A stretch of 64,000 nucleotides of DNA from CBDBLK01 sp965215445 (GCA_965215445.1 CBDCDT010000002.1:1550001-1614000), one strand, 5' to 3'. Positions 24,915-34,505 are shown, counted from the stretch's first letter. Notes: generated by a model not told the origin, from the letters alone. Program-made: numbers and translations.

Positions 24915-25298
24915 CTAGGAGGCCTGGCCTTTGACAAAGCGTTGGCGCTCCCGCTCCAATTCTTCGGCGTGGGTGACGCAAAGTTCGGCGAAGGGTTGGC
25001 CCTTTAAGCGCTTGAATTCAATGGGTTCGTCACATTCCTCGCACAGGCCATACAGGCCGCGATCCATTTTTTCCAAGGCGCGTTCGATGGCGCGCAATTT
25101 GATGAGTTCCCGCTCGCGCATCTGAAAGCTGATCTGTTGGTTGATTACACTATTGGCCAGGTCGGCCTCGTCGGGCAAATCCTCGCTTTGGATGCACAAG
25201 TCCTCATTGCGCACCAAGTGCCCCTTGTTCAAAATCTCTTGTTTTGTGCTCAAGAGCTGTTCTCTGAGTTCTTCAATTTGTTCTTTGGTGATGACCAA
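24915..25298 (-). CDS. DksA/TraR-family zinc-finger transcription factor
   Basis: A 127-residue protein with an N-terminal coiled coil, the tip motif DLPDEADLA (the two Asp and Ala used by DksA at the RNA polymerase secondary channel) and a C-terminal zinc finger CEECDEPI...CVTH. The last ligand is His rather than Cys, which is a variation from the C4 type. It probably modulates rRNA and amino-acid promoters with ppGpp. It may be one of several DksA paralogs, so the symbol is withheld. Confidence 0.9.
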   Translation of the reverse strand: MVITKEQIEELREQLLSTKQEILNKGHLVRNEDLCIQSEDLPDEADLANSVINQQISFQMRERELIKLRAIERALEKMDRGLYGLCEECDEPIEFKRLKGQPFAELCVTHAEELERERQRFVKGQAS

Positions 25299-25430
25299 TT
25301 TTTTTCTCCGTTTTTCCTATTTTAAAACGCTAAGCGCATTTGACACAAGGAAAAAATATTTGAGTAAAACAAACTTGACTAACCTTCGCTGGTGTCTTTA
25401 AAATCTCCCCAAAAAACGGGGGGGAAGAGC

Positions 25431-25898
25431 GTGAAAGCAGAAATTCCGGCGGCGGTGGGGCATATACCTTCGGGTTTATTTATTGTTTGTACCAAAGACG
25501 GGGAAAACCTGGACGGTTTTTTGGCCTCGTGGATTCAACAAGTCTCCTTTTCCCCCTTGCTTGTCGGTCTGGCGGTCAAACCCGGGCGCAGGCCCTACGA
25601 TACCATCACCGCCGGCAAAATTTTCACCATCAATATCGTGGGGGAACACGACACCCAGTATATGCGCCATTTTTGGTCGAGTTACGAGGAGAGTCCCTTT
25701 TCCCAAATTCCCCACCAGATAAGCGGCAACGGGGGAATTCTCATCGAGGCCGCCAAGTCGGTACTTGAGTGCAAACTGCGCTCTCAAGCTTGCCCCGGCG
25801 ACCACCAACTGGTTTTTGCCGAAGTTTTGGCCTCCTACGTTTTTAACTCCGAAGCGCGCCCCAAGGTGCACCTCCGCAAAAGCGGATTGGACTATTAA
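25431..25898 (+). CDS. flavin reductase-like FMN-binding protein
   Basis: A split-barrel flavin-binding protein of the flavin reductase/DIM6 type. The GTG at 25431 follows a GGGGGGAAG site and gives 155 residues beginning KAEIPAAVGHIPSGLFIV; a GTG at 25392 would add 13. Conserved blocks are GFLASWIQQVSFSPLLVGLAVKPGR and FTINIVGE. It uses NAD(P)H to reduce FMN or acts as an oxygenase partner. The TAATG overlap with fabI implies co-translation; the metabolic link is not evident. Confidence 0.85.
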   Translation: MKAEIPAAVGHIPSGLFIVCTKDGENLDGFLASWIQQVSFSPLLVGLAVKPGRRPYDTITAGKIFTINIVGEHDTQYMRHFWSSYEESPFSQIPHQISGNGGILIEAAKSVLECKLRSQACPGDHQLVFAEVLASYVFNSEARPKVHLRKSGLDY

Positions 25899-26668
25899 TG
25901 AAGTTATTAGAGGGAAAAAGGGCCTTGATTTTGGGTGTGGCCAACGAGCGCTCCATCGCTTGGGGGATCACCCGCTCTTTGCGCCAGCACGGGGCCAGTG
26001 TCGCTTTAAGCTACCTCAACGATAAACTCAAAGACCGGGTTCTTCCTCTCGCCGAGGAAGTCGCTGCCGATTTTACTTTTGAAATGGACGTCACCTGCGA
26101 GCAGCACTATTCGGCCCTGCGGGAGCGGGTTTCCAAAGAGTGGGGGCAGTTTGATATTTTGGTACACTCCCTGGCCTTTGCCGACCGGAACGACCTCAAG
26201 GGAAATTTTGTCGATACCAGTCGCCGAGGGTTTCAAATTGCCTGCGATATTTCCGCCTTTTCTCTGATTGGTCTATGCCACAGTTTGGGCGAACTCATGC
26301 GCCCGCAAGGCTCGGTCATCGCCATGACTTATCACGGCTCCCAACAAATCGTTCCCGGCTACAACGTCATGGGCGTGGCCAAGGCGGCGCTGGAGGCCTC
26401 AATGCGCTACCTGGCGGTGGATTTGGGAAGACAAGGCGTTCGTGCCAACTGCATTTCCGCAGGCCCGATCCGCACCCTGGCCGCCAGTGGAGTGCCCGGA
26501 ATGCGCAAGATTTTTGAGTCCGTAGAAGCGCGCTCACCCTTGCAAAAAAATGTCACTACGGAAGACGTCGGTGGGGCGGCGGTGTATTTGGCCAGTTCCC
26601 TCTCCGAGAGTGTGAGCGGGCAAATCCTCTACGTCGATTCGGGCATGAGCGCGGTGGCCTGTTCCTAG
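25898..26668 (+). CDS. fabI: enoyl-[acyl-carrier-protein] reductase (NADH)
   Basis: FabI reduces enoyl-ACP in fatty-acid elongation. The short-chain dehydrogenase product is 256 residues. The nucleotide-binding start is RALILGVANERSIAWGI and the FabI-specific HSLAFADRNDLKG follows. The catalytic Y-x6-K is in YNVMGVAK, and the C-terminal VSGQILYVDSG is the usual family ending. The length is standard. It is the only fatty-acid synthesis gene here. Confidence 0.96.
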   Translation: MKLLEGKRALILGVANERSIAWGITRSLRQHGASVALSYLNDKLKDRVLPLAEEVAADFTFEMDVTCEQHYSALRERVSKEWGQFDILVHSLAFADRNDLKGNFVDTSRRGFQIACDISAFSLIGLCHSLGELMRPQGSVIAMTYHGSQQIVPGYNVMGVAKAALEASMRYLAVDLGRQGVRANCISAGPIRTLAASGVPGMRKIFESVEARSPLQKNVTTEDVGGAAVYLASSLSESVSGQILYVDSGMSAVACS

Positions 26669-26670
26669 AA

Positions 26671-27694
26671 CTACCAGGTAAAAGTTAAGAATTTCACTCC
26701 CAACCCCCAGTTTTTGGTGGCGAAGTTGTGGTCGAGTTGCAGACTGGCAAGTTTGACGGCGGGGAGATTAATTTGCAGTCCGGCGAAGGCGCGAGTGGTG
26801 AGGGCCTTGGGCGAGGCCTTTTGCCCCAGCCGCAAAACGCCGGTGAGTTGGCTGGTGGGAAGGGATGTGGTGATGGGGAGGGCGCCCCCCGCCGTTCCCT
26901 CGGCGCTGCCCGCGTGGTAGTCAACTCCCATTCCCGCAAAAATGGTGAAAGCGTAGAAGAGTTGGATGCCGCTGGAGATTTCCAGTGGGACGGAGTAGGT
27001 TTTGGCCTCGATCTTTGGCCTTGATGTCGCCGCTCAAGTTTGCCGTTGCACTTCCGACGGTGAAGTCCTGGTCTTTGCTTTCCGTATAATCGACAGACAG
27101 GGTTTGGGAGCGCACGCCGGTTGCGATGTGGAGTCCGTTCCAGCGCAGCAGGTAGGGGGAATAAAAAGAGGTCGGGGCAAATAGCTGGTAGCGGACGTGC
27201 AGGCCAAAATTCATCATTTTAATATTGGTTTTTTTGGGACTTAAATTTAAGTGCCCAAAATTGAGAAAGAGTTTCCATTTTTTATAATTTTTAAGTCCCA
27301 AAGTGGGAAATCCAAGTCCCAGTAAAAGCGAGGGAGCAACTCCCAGGCCGCGCAGATTTTTTCCTTTGACGTCTCCAGAGAGAAGGTCGCCCAACTCGTA
27401 ATCTCCCACGTCTACGCCCGCACCCAGACTTGGCCCAAACAAAAAGACGTCTATGTCGTTGGCGTGATCTATGCCCACCTGACCCTGGGCCAAAGCGCTG
27501 GCATTGGCCACGCCTTTGAGATAAGTTCCCGCATCGGTTTCGGGTAAATTTTCGTTTACGCTGCTTTCAATTTGCCTTTTGAGTTCCAAGCTAACCGGGT
27601 CGCAAGTTCCCGAACAAACTACTTCAAAAAGTTGGGCGGCAAGCTCGGATGACAAAATGAGCGCCAAGGTAAAGAGGAGGGCCTTGTAAAACAC
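26671..27694 (-). pseudogene. outer-membrane beta-barrel protein with a one-base frameshift
   Basis: A secreted beta-rich protein (signal ending SSELAAQ) of about 340 residues if continuous. The first 230 residues run to GDIKAK and the frame then breaks. One extra T in the plus-strand TTT at 27014-27016 separates it from a second frame reading IEAKTYSVPLEISSG and ending in FLTFTW, the aromatic C-terminus typical of outer-membrane barrels. The downstream frame is fully open, so the lesion is recent or a sequencing error. The exact family is unrecognised. Confidence 0.75.
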
Positions 27695-27783
27695 GTTTGT
27701 CGCCTTAATAAAATTTGTTTAAGTTCGCTTTTTCAGCCTACTCTAGTTTGGCCAAACTGGCCAGATTTTGCTAGAATGGCCAG

Positions 27784-28242
27784 GTGACCTATTTGGAAGA
27801 GATTGAAAATATCACCAAGGTTGCCGAAAAGGCTTATCCTTTTGCTTATGCTCTATTTCCCGACGAACTTTTGGCCCACCAATTGGTTATGGATGGACTT
27901 TCGGGCGTTTTACTCGGTTTGGCCGATGAACTCACTCTTGAAGAGAGAGGAGAGTGGGGCCAGCATTTGAATTGGCGGGAGGTGTGTCTTCAAATTTTCC
28001 ATTTGGCCCAAAAACGCTCACATCACGCCAGCAGATTGCCCGTTCCAGAGGAAAAATTTTTTCAATTAAAATTGGAATTGAGAGCGGCACTTTTTTTAAA
28101 GCATCGCTTTCATCTTCCGATAAGTGAGGCAGCACATATTTTGGGAAGAGAAGTGAGTGATTTTTTGAGTCTACTACACCGAGGAAGAAATTCTCTTTTC
28201 AAGTTTGAGGACGTGGAGTTGAAAATATCCAAGGCCGTATGA
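27784..28242 (+). CDS. divergent sigma-factor-like protein
   Basis: A 152-residue protein starting at GTG. The C-terminal 60 residues (LELRAALFLKHRFHLPISEAAHILGREVSDFLSLLHRGRNSLF) resemble sigma region 4 of ECF factors, including the SEAA-LG-x-SDFLSLLHRGR helix-turn-helix. A canonical region 2 is hard to see in the N-terminal half. The next gene overlaps by 4 nt and has an anti-sigma-like zinc motif and a membrane anchor, which supports the call. It is a diverged or degenerate ECF factor; confidence is moderate. Confidence 0.55.
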   Translation: MTYLEEIENITKVAEKAYPFAYALFPDELLAHQLVMDGLSGVLLGLADELTLEERGEWGQHLNWREVCLQIFHLAQKRSHHASRLPVPEEKFFQLKLELRAALFLKHRFHLPISEAAHILGREVSDFLSLLHRGRNSLFKFEDVELKISKAV

Positions 28243-28721
28243 CAAAACCATCGACACACTTGTATTCAAAAGAAAATCGAGAACTTTACCGCGATACCTT
28301 GGATCAATACAACCAATCATTTTGTATTTTGGGCCGCAATTTGGGTTTCTACTTGGAAAGTGCCACTGCGGCCTCAAACCCCTATCTTTCAAAACACATA
28401 AAAGAATGTCCCATCTGTCAAAGGGAGGCAAGGGTGTGGAAAAAAAGAATGCGGCAGTTGGAAGGGCAAATTCCTTTGGTTGCACCAAGTACGGGTACTC
28501 GTGAACTTATTCGCAGCGAGTGCCATCAAATTCTGGAATTGCTGCAAAAGCGCATGAATTCCCGCGCACAAAAGGCATCACCGAAATTTTTTGAAACCAG
28601 CGGGCAGAAATTTAAAATGGCGGTCAAAGAAGTTTTTCACATTTTGACTTCCAGAGAATTATTTAAGGGAATTGCTTTGGCCGGTGCTGTTGGTTTGGTT
28701 GCTCTCTTTATTTTCAATTGA
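28239..28721 (+). CDS. membrane-anchored anti-sigma-factor-like zinc protein
   Basis: A 160-residue protein with HIKECPICQREARVW (H-x3-C-x2-C) as in zinc-binding anti-sigma domains, a charged linker, and one C-terminal transmembrane helix (GIALAGAVGLVALFIF). Start overlap ATGA with the sigma-like gene implies stoichiometric production. The topology would put the zinc domain in the cytoplasm, holding the partner until a signal arrives. It ends 8 nt inside the convergent TonB-like gene. Confidence 0.6.
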   Translation: MTKPSTHLYSKENRELYRDTLDQYNQSFCILGRNLGFYLESATAASNPYLSKHIKECPICQREARVWKKRMRQLEGQIPLVAPSTGTRELIRSECHQILELLQKRMNSRAQKASPKFFETSGQKFKMAVKEVFHILTSRELFKGIALAGAVGLVALFIFN

Positions 28722-29466
28722 TGTTCATGTGGTAGTAGATCACAAACTGCCCGTCTGCTTCAAGCAATGCTTTGGGGGGGTTGGGGAGCTTGCCCATTTG
28801 AGTCAGGGTATCTTCAAACAATTGGTGAACGTCGTTGTTCGGAGAGGATTTAAAAATTTTAACCGAGACAATATTTCCTTCGGCATCAAAGATGATCCTG
28901 CCGGACAGAACGTGAGTATTTTCTCTTAAAGGGCGCAGCAGTGTTGGCCGCTTTAAAACCAGGCCTTGGTAACTTCTCAAAAAAGAATGGGCATAATTGA
29001 TAAAAGTTCTTTTCTGAAAGCTATAATACATTTTTTCTGCCGAATTGAGTTCACTTTCGGAAACTCCTTCGGGTGGTTCAAAACGCACATGGAAATCGCT
29101 GTTGTTTAAAATTGGAATTTCTTCGAGGCCAGGGGCCAGTTCCCTCAAGATTTCCTTTTGGGTTTGGGCCTTATGGGAGGGCCTGGTCGGTACCGAAGGA
29201 AAGTTTTTTGGTGCAGGTTGGGGTGTGCTCAAGCGGGAAAGTGGCATCTGAAAGGTGCGACTTCCCTTTTTGACTCCCAAAGTTCGCCATTTGGTTTTGG
29301 AAAGAAGCTGGCGGGAGAGGGTTTTGACCCGAAACGTCTTTTGAGGGGCATCCTTTGGGGAATCGCTCGGCCACTGGGAAGAGAGCAGGGAGAGGCCCAT
29401 AAAATGTAGCATCAAGGCCAAAAGTGCAGAGCACAGGTTTCGTTTGGTTTTCACAATTCCACACAT
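28714..29466 (-). CDS. TonB-C-terminal-like envelope protein
   Basis: A 250-residue protein with an N-terminal membrane anchor (ALLALMLHFMGLSLL), a Pro-rich linker and a C-terminal TonB/TolA-like beta-alpha-beta domain (LSGRIIFDAEGNIVSVKIFKSS, with PNPPKALLEADGQFVIYYHM). It may link an inner-membrane motor to outer-membrane partners. ExbB/ExbD genes are not adjacent. It overlaps the anti-sigma-like gene end and is divergent from the sensor-like gene 86 bp away. Confidence 0.7.
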   Translation of the reverse strand: MCGIVKTKRNLCSALLALMLHFMGLSLLSSQWPSDSPKDAPQKTFRVKTLSRQLLSKTKWRTLGVKKGSRTFQMPLSRLSTPQPAPKNFPSVPTRPSHKAQTQKEILRELAPGLEEIPILNNSDFHVRFEPPEGVSESELNSAEKMYYSFQKRTFINYAHSFLRSYQGLVLKRPTLLRPLRENTHVLSGRIIFDAEGNIVSVKIFKSSPNNDVHQLFEDTLTQMGKLPNPPKALLEADGQFVIYYHMNIN

Positions 29467-29552
29467 AATCGCTTTTTATAAAGCAGTCAAGAAAATAGAG
29501 GGCCTTGAATGTCTTTCGGGAATATTGTAAAATTTATTTAGGGGAGGGCCAA

Positions 29553-30674
29553 GTGAATCTTGTTCGTTTTTTTTCCAGGCGTTCTCGCTTTTTTTTAGGG
29601 TTATGGCCTTCGCTTCTGGTTCTTTGCGTACTCTTGTTTACGCGTTTTCAAAGGGCCGATCAAAATTTAATGACAGTAGTGGAAGGAATTTCGATTTGTT
29701 TCCAACGGGTTTCTCAAAGCTATACCGCCAGAGTTGTCAAAGCAGTGCAATCTCAATCGCTGGGACAGCATTTCATTACCATGACCGAAGAGTGCTTTGG
29801 AAAAACCCTCAACTTGTTGGAAATAGCAGGCCCCATGCAAGATGGCAAAGCGCTGGATTACCTCAACCGTTTAAGCGCCGACGTTCACAGATTTCATCAA
29901 CAGTTGGAAACGTCTCTGACTCAAGGTTTGGTCAATACGGTGAGCTTCTCTCGAAGCTTTGAGGCCTTGGAGCGGAATAGAGATCAAATTGTAGAGGAGA
30001 TCAATGCCCACCGCTCTTCTTTGCAAAATTTTGCAAAAAAAAGCTACTGGGCCATATTGGTCAGCGCGCTTTTATTCTTTCTGGGTTTGATGGTGAATTT
30101 GTTGGGAGTGTGGAGAAAAAGGCAAAGGAAAGGCGTGCTTAAAAACCTGGCGAAGAAAACAATTTTGCCGGTGCAGGGCGAGGCACGCATTCCCAAACAA
30201 GTAGTGGAGGTGGGGGCGCTTTTAAATTCCTTGATTGATTTTTTATCTTCCAAACTTTTTGCTGGGGGAATTGCTCTCAAACTGAAGTCTCAAAAAAGTA
30301 GAGTTCACGCTTACTCGGAGTCGTTGGAGCAGGCACTTTATCGCCTCTTTATGGGTTTTATGGGGCCTGAAGGTGACAACAATTTTTGCAAGTCCATCAC
30401 CGTGGAAGTTGAGCGATTGGAAAAACAAACGTTTATAAGTTTAGTCTTTATGCGCAGAAAATCCTATGATATGGCCTTACTTCAAGGGTTTTCATTGGAA
30501 CATACTCTCACTGCGGCATTGGTCAAACACTGTGGCGGCGAGCTGCTTTTGGAAAATATTGTGGATGGCAAATTATGCGTTGGTGTGCGGATTCGGATCA
30601 CCTTGCAAAATGCCACCTCTCCATTCAAACGACGTTTTCCCTCTCAAAGAAAAGAAATTTCCGCGATTTCTTAA
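29553..30674 (+). CDS. membrane sensor-like protein with degenerate kinase-type C-terminus
   Basis: About 373 residues. The GTG at 29553 follows GGGGAGGG; an earlier start at 29505 lacks a site. A transmembrane helix (FLGLWPSLLVLCVLLF) is followed by a roughly 140-residue periplasmic helical domain and a second helix (ILVSALLFFLGLMVNLLGVW). The cytoplasmic domain ends HTLTAALVKHCGGELLLEN...VCVRIRI, reminiscent of a histidine-kinase ATPase without phospho-acceptor His or clear N/G boxes. It could be a pseudo-kinase sensor. Its TAA overlaps the convergent neighbour's stop in TTAA. Confidence 0.6.
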   Translation: MNLVRFFSRRSRFFLGLWPSLLVLCVLLFTRFQRADQNLMTVVEGISICFQRVSQSYTARVVKAVQSQSLGQHFITMTEECFGKTLNLLEIAGPMQDGKALDYLNRLSADVHRFHQQLETSLTQGLVNTVSFSRSFEALERNRDQIVEEINAHRSSLQNFAKKSYWAILVSALLFFLGLMVNLLGVWRKRQRKGVLKNLAKKTILPVQGEARIPKQVVEVGALLNSLIDFLSSKLFAGGIALKLKSQKSRVHAYSESLEQALYRLFMGFMGPEGDNNFCKSITVEVERLEKQTFISLVFMRRKSYDMALLQGFSLEHTLTAALVKHCGGELLLENIVDGKLCVGVRIRITLQNATSPFKRRFPSQRKEISAIS

Positions 30675-32434
30675 TTGAAGACGGCATTGATACCGTTGAG
30701 GTACATATAGTTGCCCAAGGCACTTCTGGGCAACGAGAGGATAAAGACCGCAAGCCTCCTACTGGTTTGGGGATTGAACAGGAAAGACTTTCCCAAGAAT
30801 TTGGAAAAGGGAGGGGCCATGTAAAGCAGCATGGTTTTGGCAATGTTAAAACCTATTAAAGGGGCGAAGGTGGCCTCGTAAAAGGAGCGGTTTCTTTCAA
30901 AGGATTCGTTTCGAGCAATGCTGTAGAGGGCCTGGGTTCCAAGAGACAGTCCAAAAATGGTTCTCGAGACTTCTCGCATGGATTCCAAGTGTTGTTTGGA
31001 GAAAAATTGAGTTCCCGATTGAATGGATTTAAAGACAAAGACAAATTCGACAACCGAGGTGATCAGGGCGGTCAGGTGAAAATCGGGGCTGGTAAGAAGT
31101 GAATGAGTGCCGTATTGATGTGCCTGAATACCTGCCAGAATGGAAACGGAGGCGACCGCCATGGGAGCGGCATTAATATCCATCACTTTGTCTCGAATGT
31201 GCCACTTGATATTGTCGGGACTCAAAGCATTTTTGAGGCGGCCGCTCATTCCCGGACGAGTGGTGTTTTGAAGTTTTGCGGTCAGCGCTTTAATCGCCGA
31301 AGTTCCTTGAGGGGCCGCACAGCTAATGATCGAGGCCCCGACGAGGGAAAATTCTTTGACCATTTTAAAGAAAGGGGAAACAGAGTGCGCTCTTTCGTAT
31401 TGAGAGAGATTGTTCAAACCAAAAGTTACTCCCTCTCTAAGCGATGCTTTGGAAGACAAGTCACTGAGTGTGCTGTTGGTGGCAACAATCGAAGCAATCG
31501 GGAGGGCCAAAAGGCGTCCGCCAAAATAACAAATACCGATCGCCCCCGCTACTGCGGCGGTGTCGAAAGCGGTGATGCCCTCTTGGGGTTTTTCGGTGGA
31601 GTTTTGCAGGGCCTCAAGGGCCTTTTGGTCTTCTAATTCTTCCAGGTAGAGCATGGTTTGCTCTCTAACCAAGTTGTGATTCAGCAGTTTTTGTCGATGG
31701 GTTCTGTAGCGGTGAATGGCGTGGGTAATGTGTTCAAGGGTTTGCCGTGATGCCTGTTCCAGCAGCGGCCTGGTTTTCTTTTCCAGACGGCCAAAAGATG
31801 TTTCGGGGTCGTGATCGTTTTTGATTTCTTCCGAGAGTGTGATCAGGTGCTCCTTGAGTGTGCCGGTTTTTCCCTCGTGCTCGATGGAGTTATACAGAAT
31901 CATCGCCCAAGGCCAGTCGGCAAAAAATCCATCCTTGATTTGCAGCAAAGAAGAGGCAAGGTCTATGAGTTCACTTTTTAGTTGTTCATCTTTCTGTTCG
32001 GCAAAGGCCTGTTCAATGCTTTCCAGTTCGGTTTCAATGCGTCCCAGTTGTTGAGACAGACCCATCAGTGCAGCTATCAGCATCGGTCTGACGACAGCGC
32101 TGTTTTGGCGCATATGGCGTTGCCATTGCCGGGACTGTGTTCTCAAAGCGCGGTAAAAATCGGGGTATCCGGGCAGGGGAGCAAGACTCGAAGAGACGCG
32201 CCCAAAGCGTTCTTCTTCGTTCAAAATGAGGGTTAGGTAGTATTCAGTTTCCATCATGCGCTCAAGGGCGTTTCTGTAAAGGGAGAGTTCGAGCCTTTTT
32301 TGGCCGTCGTGAGGGTGATTTTTTTCAATTTCCTGGTAGTCGGCAAAAAAATGGCGTTTTTTTATGTCCACCAGAGAATTGGCCTTAAGCGCGTTGAGGA
32401 AAAACGCCAGAGAAGTAAGAAGGAATACTTTCAA
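30671..32434 (-). CDS. large secreted/membrane protein, tandem paralog B
   Basis: 587 residues starting at TTG, 3 nt after the stop of the upstream paralog. It has a signal peptide (FLLTSLAFFLNALKANS), then a highly conserved block DIKKRHFFADYxEIxKNxPxD and QKRLELSLYRNALERMMETEYYL. A long helical charged region follows, and the C-terminal 280 residues contain several hydrophobic segments (GAIGICYFGGRLLALPIASI and others). It shares most of its length with the gene at 32438. The family is unrecognised and may be membrane-embedded after export. The stop overlaps the convergent gene in TTAA. Confidence 0.75.
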   Translation of the reverse strand: MKVFLLTSLAFFLNALKANSLVDIKKRHFFADYQEIEKNHPHDGQKRLELSLYRNALERMMETEYYLTLILNEEERFGRVSSSLAPLPGYPDFYRALRTQSRQWQRHMRQNSAVVRPMLIAALMGLSQQLGRIETELESIEQAFAEQKDEQLKSELIDLASSLLQIKDGFFADWPWAMILYNSIEHEGKTGTLKEHLITLSEEIKNDHDPETSFGRLEKKTRPLLEQASRQTLEHITHAIHRYRTHRQKLLNHNLVREQTMLYLEELEDQKALEALQNSTEKPQEGITAFDTAAVAGAIGICYFGGRLLALPIASIVATNSTLSDLSSKASLREGVTFGLNNLSQYERAHSVSPFFKMVKEFSLVGASIISCAAPQGTSAIKALTAKLQNTTRPGMSGRLKNALSPDNIKWHIRDKVMDINAAPMAVASVSILAGIQAHQYGTHSLLTSPDFHLTALITSVVEFVFVFKSIQSGTQFFSKQHLESMREVSRTIFGLSLGTQALYSIARNESFERNRSFYEATFAPLIGFNIAKTMLLYMAPPFSKFLGKSFLFNPQTSRRLAVFILSLPRSALGNYMYLNGINAVFN

Positions 32435-32437
32435 AAT

Positions 32438-34432
32438 TTAGTCTTGCTCCGGTGGCGGTTCTGTGAGCAGGTCTTCTCTTTCTTGATTAAAGACTGCATT
32501 GACTGATGAAAGGTACATATAATTGCCGACAGCGTTTCTAAACAGCATGATGAGAAACATTCCCAGCCTTATGCTGGTTTCGGGATTGAGCATGAAGCGG
32601 TTTCTCAGGAATTTGGAAAAAGGAGGGGACAGGTAGAGCAGCACAATTTTGGCGGTGGTAAAACCCACCAGGGGGTCGTAGGTCGCCTCGTAAAACAGGC
32701 GGTCTACGTCAAAGGGCCGTTTTTGTGTGAGGCTGTAGAGGGTTTGGGTTCCAAAAGTCAGCCCAAAGATGGTTCTCGACACCCCCCCCATGGCCTCAAG
32801 ATGTCGTTCGGAAAAAAAACTGCTTCCCGATTGGATCGCCTTAAAGATAAACACAAATTCGATGACCGAGACAATCAGGGCGGTCAGGTGAAAATCGGGA
32901 CTGGTAAAAAGTGAAGTGGCACCGTGCTGGTAGGCCTGCAGGCCCGCAAGAATGAGAACCGAAGAAATGGCCGTCGGGGCGGCGTTGAGGTCCAACAATT
33001 TGTCTTTAATGTGCCACTTGATATTGCCGGGACTTAAGATTTTCTTGAGCCGTCCCCCCATTCCTGGACGGGTGAAGTTTTGCAATGTTGCCGGCAGTGC
33101 CCTGATGGCAGAAGTGCCTTGGGGAGTGGTGCAACTGATGGCCGAAACCCCGATGATGGCAAATTCCTTGATCATTCTAAACAGGGGAGAAGCGGAGTTG
33201 ACGATTTCGTAGTGGGACAAACTGTTTAAACCGAAGAAGACTCCCTCCCAAAGGGACGCTTTGGAAGAGAAATAATTGAGTCCACTGTTGATCGCCACCA
33301 CTGAGGCGATGGGCACGGCCAAAAGGCGTCCGCCAAGATAACAAACACCGATGGCCCCCCCTACGGCGGCGACGTCGAGGGGAGAGATGCTTTCTTTGGG
33401 TTTTCCCATCAGTTGGTGCAAAGTTTCGAGGGCCTCTTGGTCTTGGAGTTCTTCCAGATAGGAGGCGGTTTGTTCCCGAATCAGGTTGTGCGCCAGCAGT
33501 TTTTCTCTGTGGGTTCTGTAGTGATGAATGGCGTGGGAAATCTGTTGGAGGGTTTGCCGTGACGCTTGCTCCAGCAGCGGCCGGCTTTCTTTTTCCAAGT
33601 GGCCAAAGGTTTCGGAGTCATCGTCGGTATTGTTTTCTTCATTATTGGTTTCTTCCAGTAGTGCGAGCAAGTGGTCTTTAAGAGGCCTGGTTTCGCCCTC
33701 GCGCTCGACGGGTTTGTATAAAATCATGGCCCACGGCCAGTCGGCAAAAAATCCATCTTTAATTTGCAGCAGGGAGTAGGCGAGATTTATCAGTTCCTGT
33801 CTGGCGTGTTCGCGGGAGTTGATTTTCAATTGAGGGTCGTTGTTTTTTTGGGCGGCACTATCGCTTAAAAGAATCAAATCGGACAGCAGTTGGTTGTCGA
33901 TATTTTTGGGGCTTTTGAGGTCGATGGGGTTTTCCAGCGCTTTGATTGCCTGTTCGACGACTTCCTGCTCGCTTTCAATGCGTTCAAGTTGAGTCGCCAG
34001 ACCGATCAGGGCAGTCATAATCATGGGCCTGATGGCGGCGCCGTTTTGGCGCATGTGACGCCGCCAATCCCAGTACTGCATTCTCAAGGCACGGTAAAAA
34101 TCGGGGTATCCCGGCAGGGGAGTGATGACCGAAGAGACGCGCCTGAAATTTTCTTCGTCGTCCAAAATGAGGGAAAGGTAGTACTCGGTTTCCATCATGC
34201 GCTCGAGGGCGTTTCGGTAGAGAGAGAGTTCGAGCCTTTTTTGGGAGTCTCTGCGAGTGTCTTGGGGGTAGTTTTTTTTGATTTCAACGTAATCGGCAAA
34301 AAAGTGGCGCTTTTTTATATCGGTGGGATAATTGGCCTTAATCATGTCGAGCAGGAGAGGTGGTTGGGAGTATGAAACTTGATGTGACAGAAGGAGGATG
34401 GCGAAGAGAAATGTTTTCAAAACTTTAGTCAT
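32438..34432 (-). CDS. large secreted/membrane protein, tandem paralog A
   Basis: 664 residues from the ATG at 34432 (a TTG at 34441 is possible). It has a signal peptide and the same KKRHFFADYVEIKKNYPQD opening, NALERMMETEYYLSLIL block, acidic insert (NNEENNTDDDSETF) and hydrophobic C-terminal part as paralog B. It is about 80 residues longer through insertions in the helical region and an acidic tail (EREDLLTEPPPEQD). Tandem duplication followed by divergence is evident. The function is unknown. Confidence 0.75.
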   Translation of the reverse strand: MTKVLKTFLFAILLLSHQVSYSQPPLLLDMIKANYPTDIKKRHFFADYVEIKKNYPQDTRRDSQKRLELSLYRNALERMMETEYYLSLILDDEENFRRVSSVITPLPGYPDFYRALRMQYWDWRRHMRQNGAAIRPMIMTALIGLATQLERIESEQEVVEQAIKALENPIDLKSPKNIDNQLLSDLILLSDSAAQKNNDPQLKINSREHARQELINLAYSLLQIKDGFFADWPWAMILYKPVEREGETRPLKDHLLALLEETNNEENNTDDDSETFGHLEKESRPLLEQASRQTLQQISHAIHHYRTHREKLLAHNLIREQTASYLEELQDQEALETLHQLMGKPKESISPLDVAAVGGAIGVCYLGGRLLAVPIASVVAINSGLNYFSSKASLWEGVFFGLNSLSHYEIVNSASPLFRMIKEFAIIGVSAISCTTPQGTSAIRALPATLQNFTRPGMGGRLKKILSPGNIKWHIKDKLLDLNAAPTAISSVLILAGLQAYQHGATSLFTSPDFHLTALIVSVIEFVFIFKAIQSGSSFFSERHLEAMGGVSRTIFGLTFGTQTLYSLTQKRPFDVDRLFYEATYDPLVGFTTAKIVLLYLSPPFSKFLRNRFMLNPETSIRLGMFLIMLFRNAVGNYMYLSSVNAVFNQEREDLLTEPPPEQD

Positions 34433-34505
34433 GTTGCACAAACGTCAGCGCTGATTATAGTCGTAAGGAATATTTTTGTTTACGCAGGCCTAGATGTCAA
34501 AAGTT

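Noticed and set aside
25392..25430. Upstream GTG as the flavin reductase start
   Set aside because: The GTG at 25431 has a much better ribosome site and matches the family's N-terminus.
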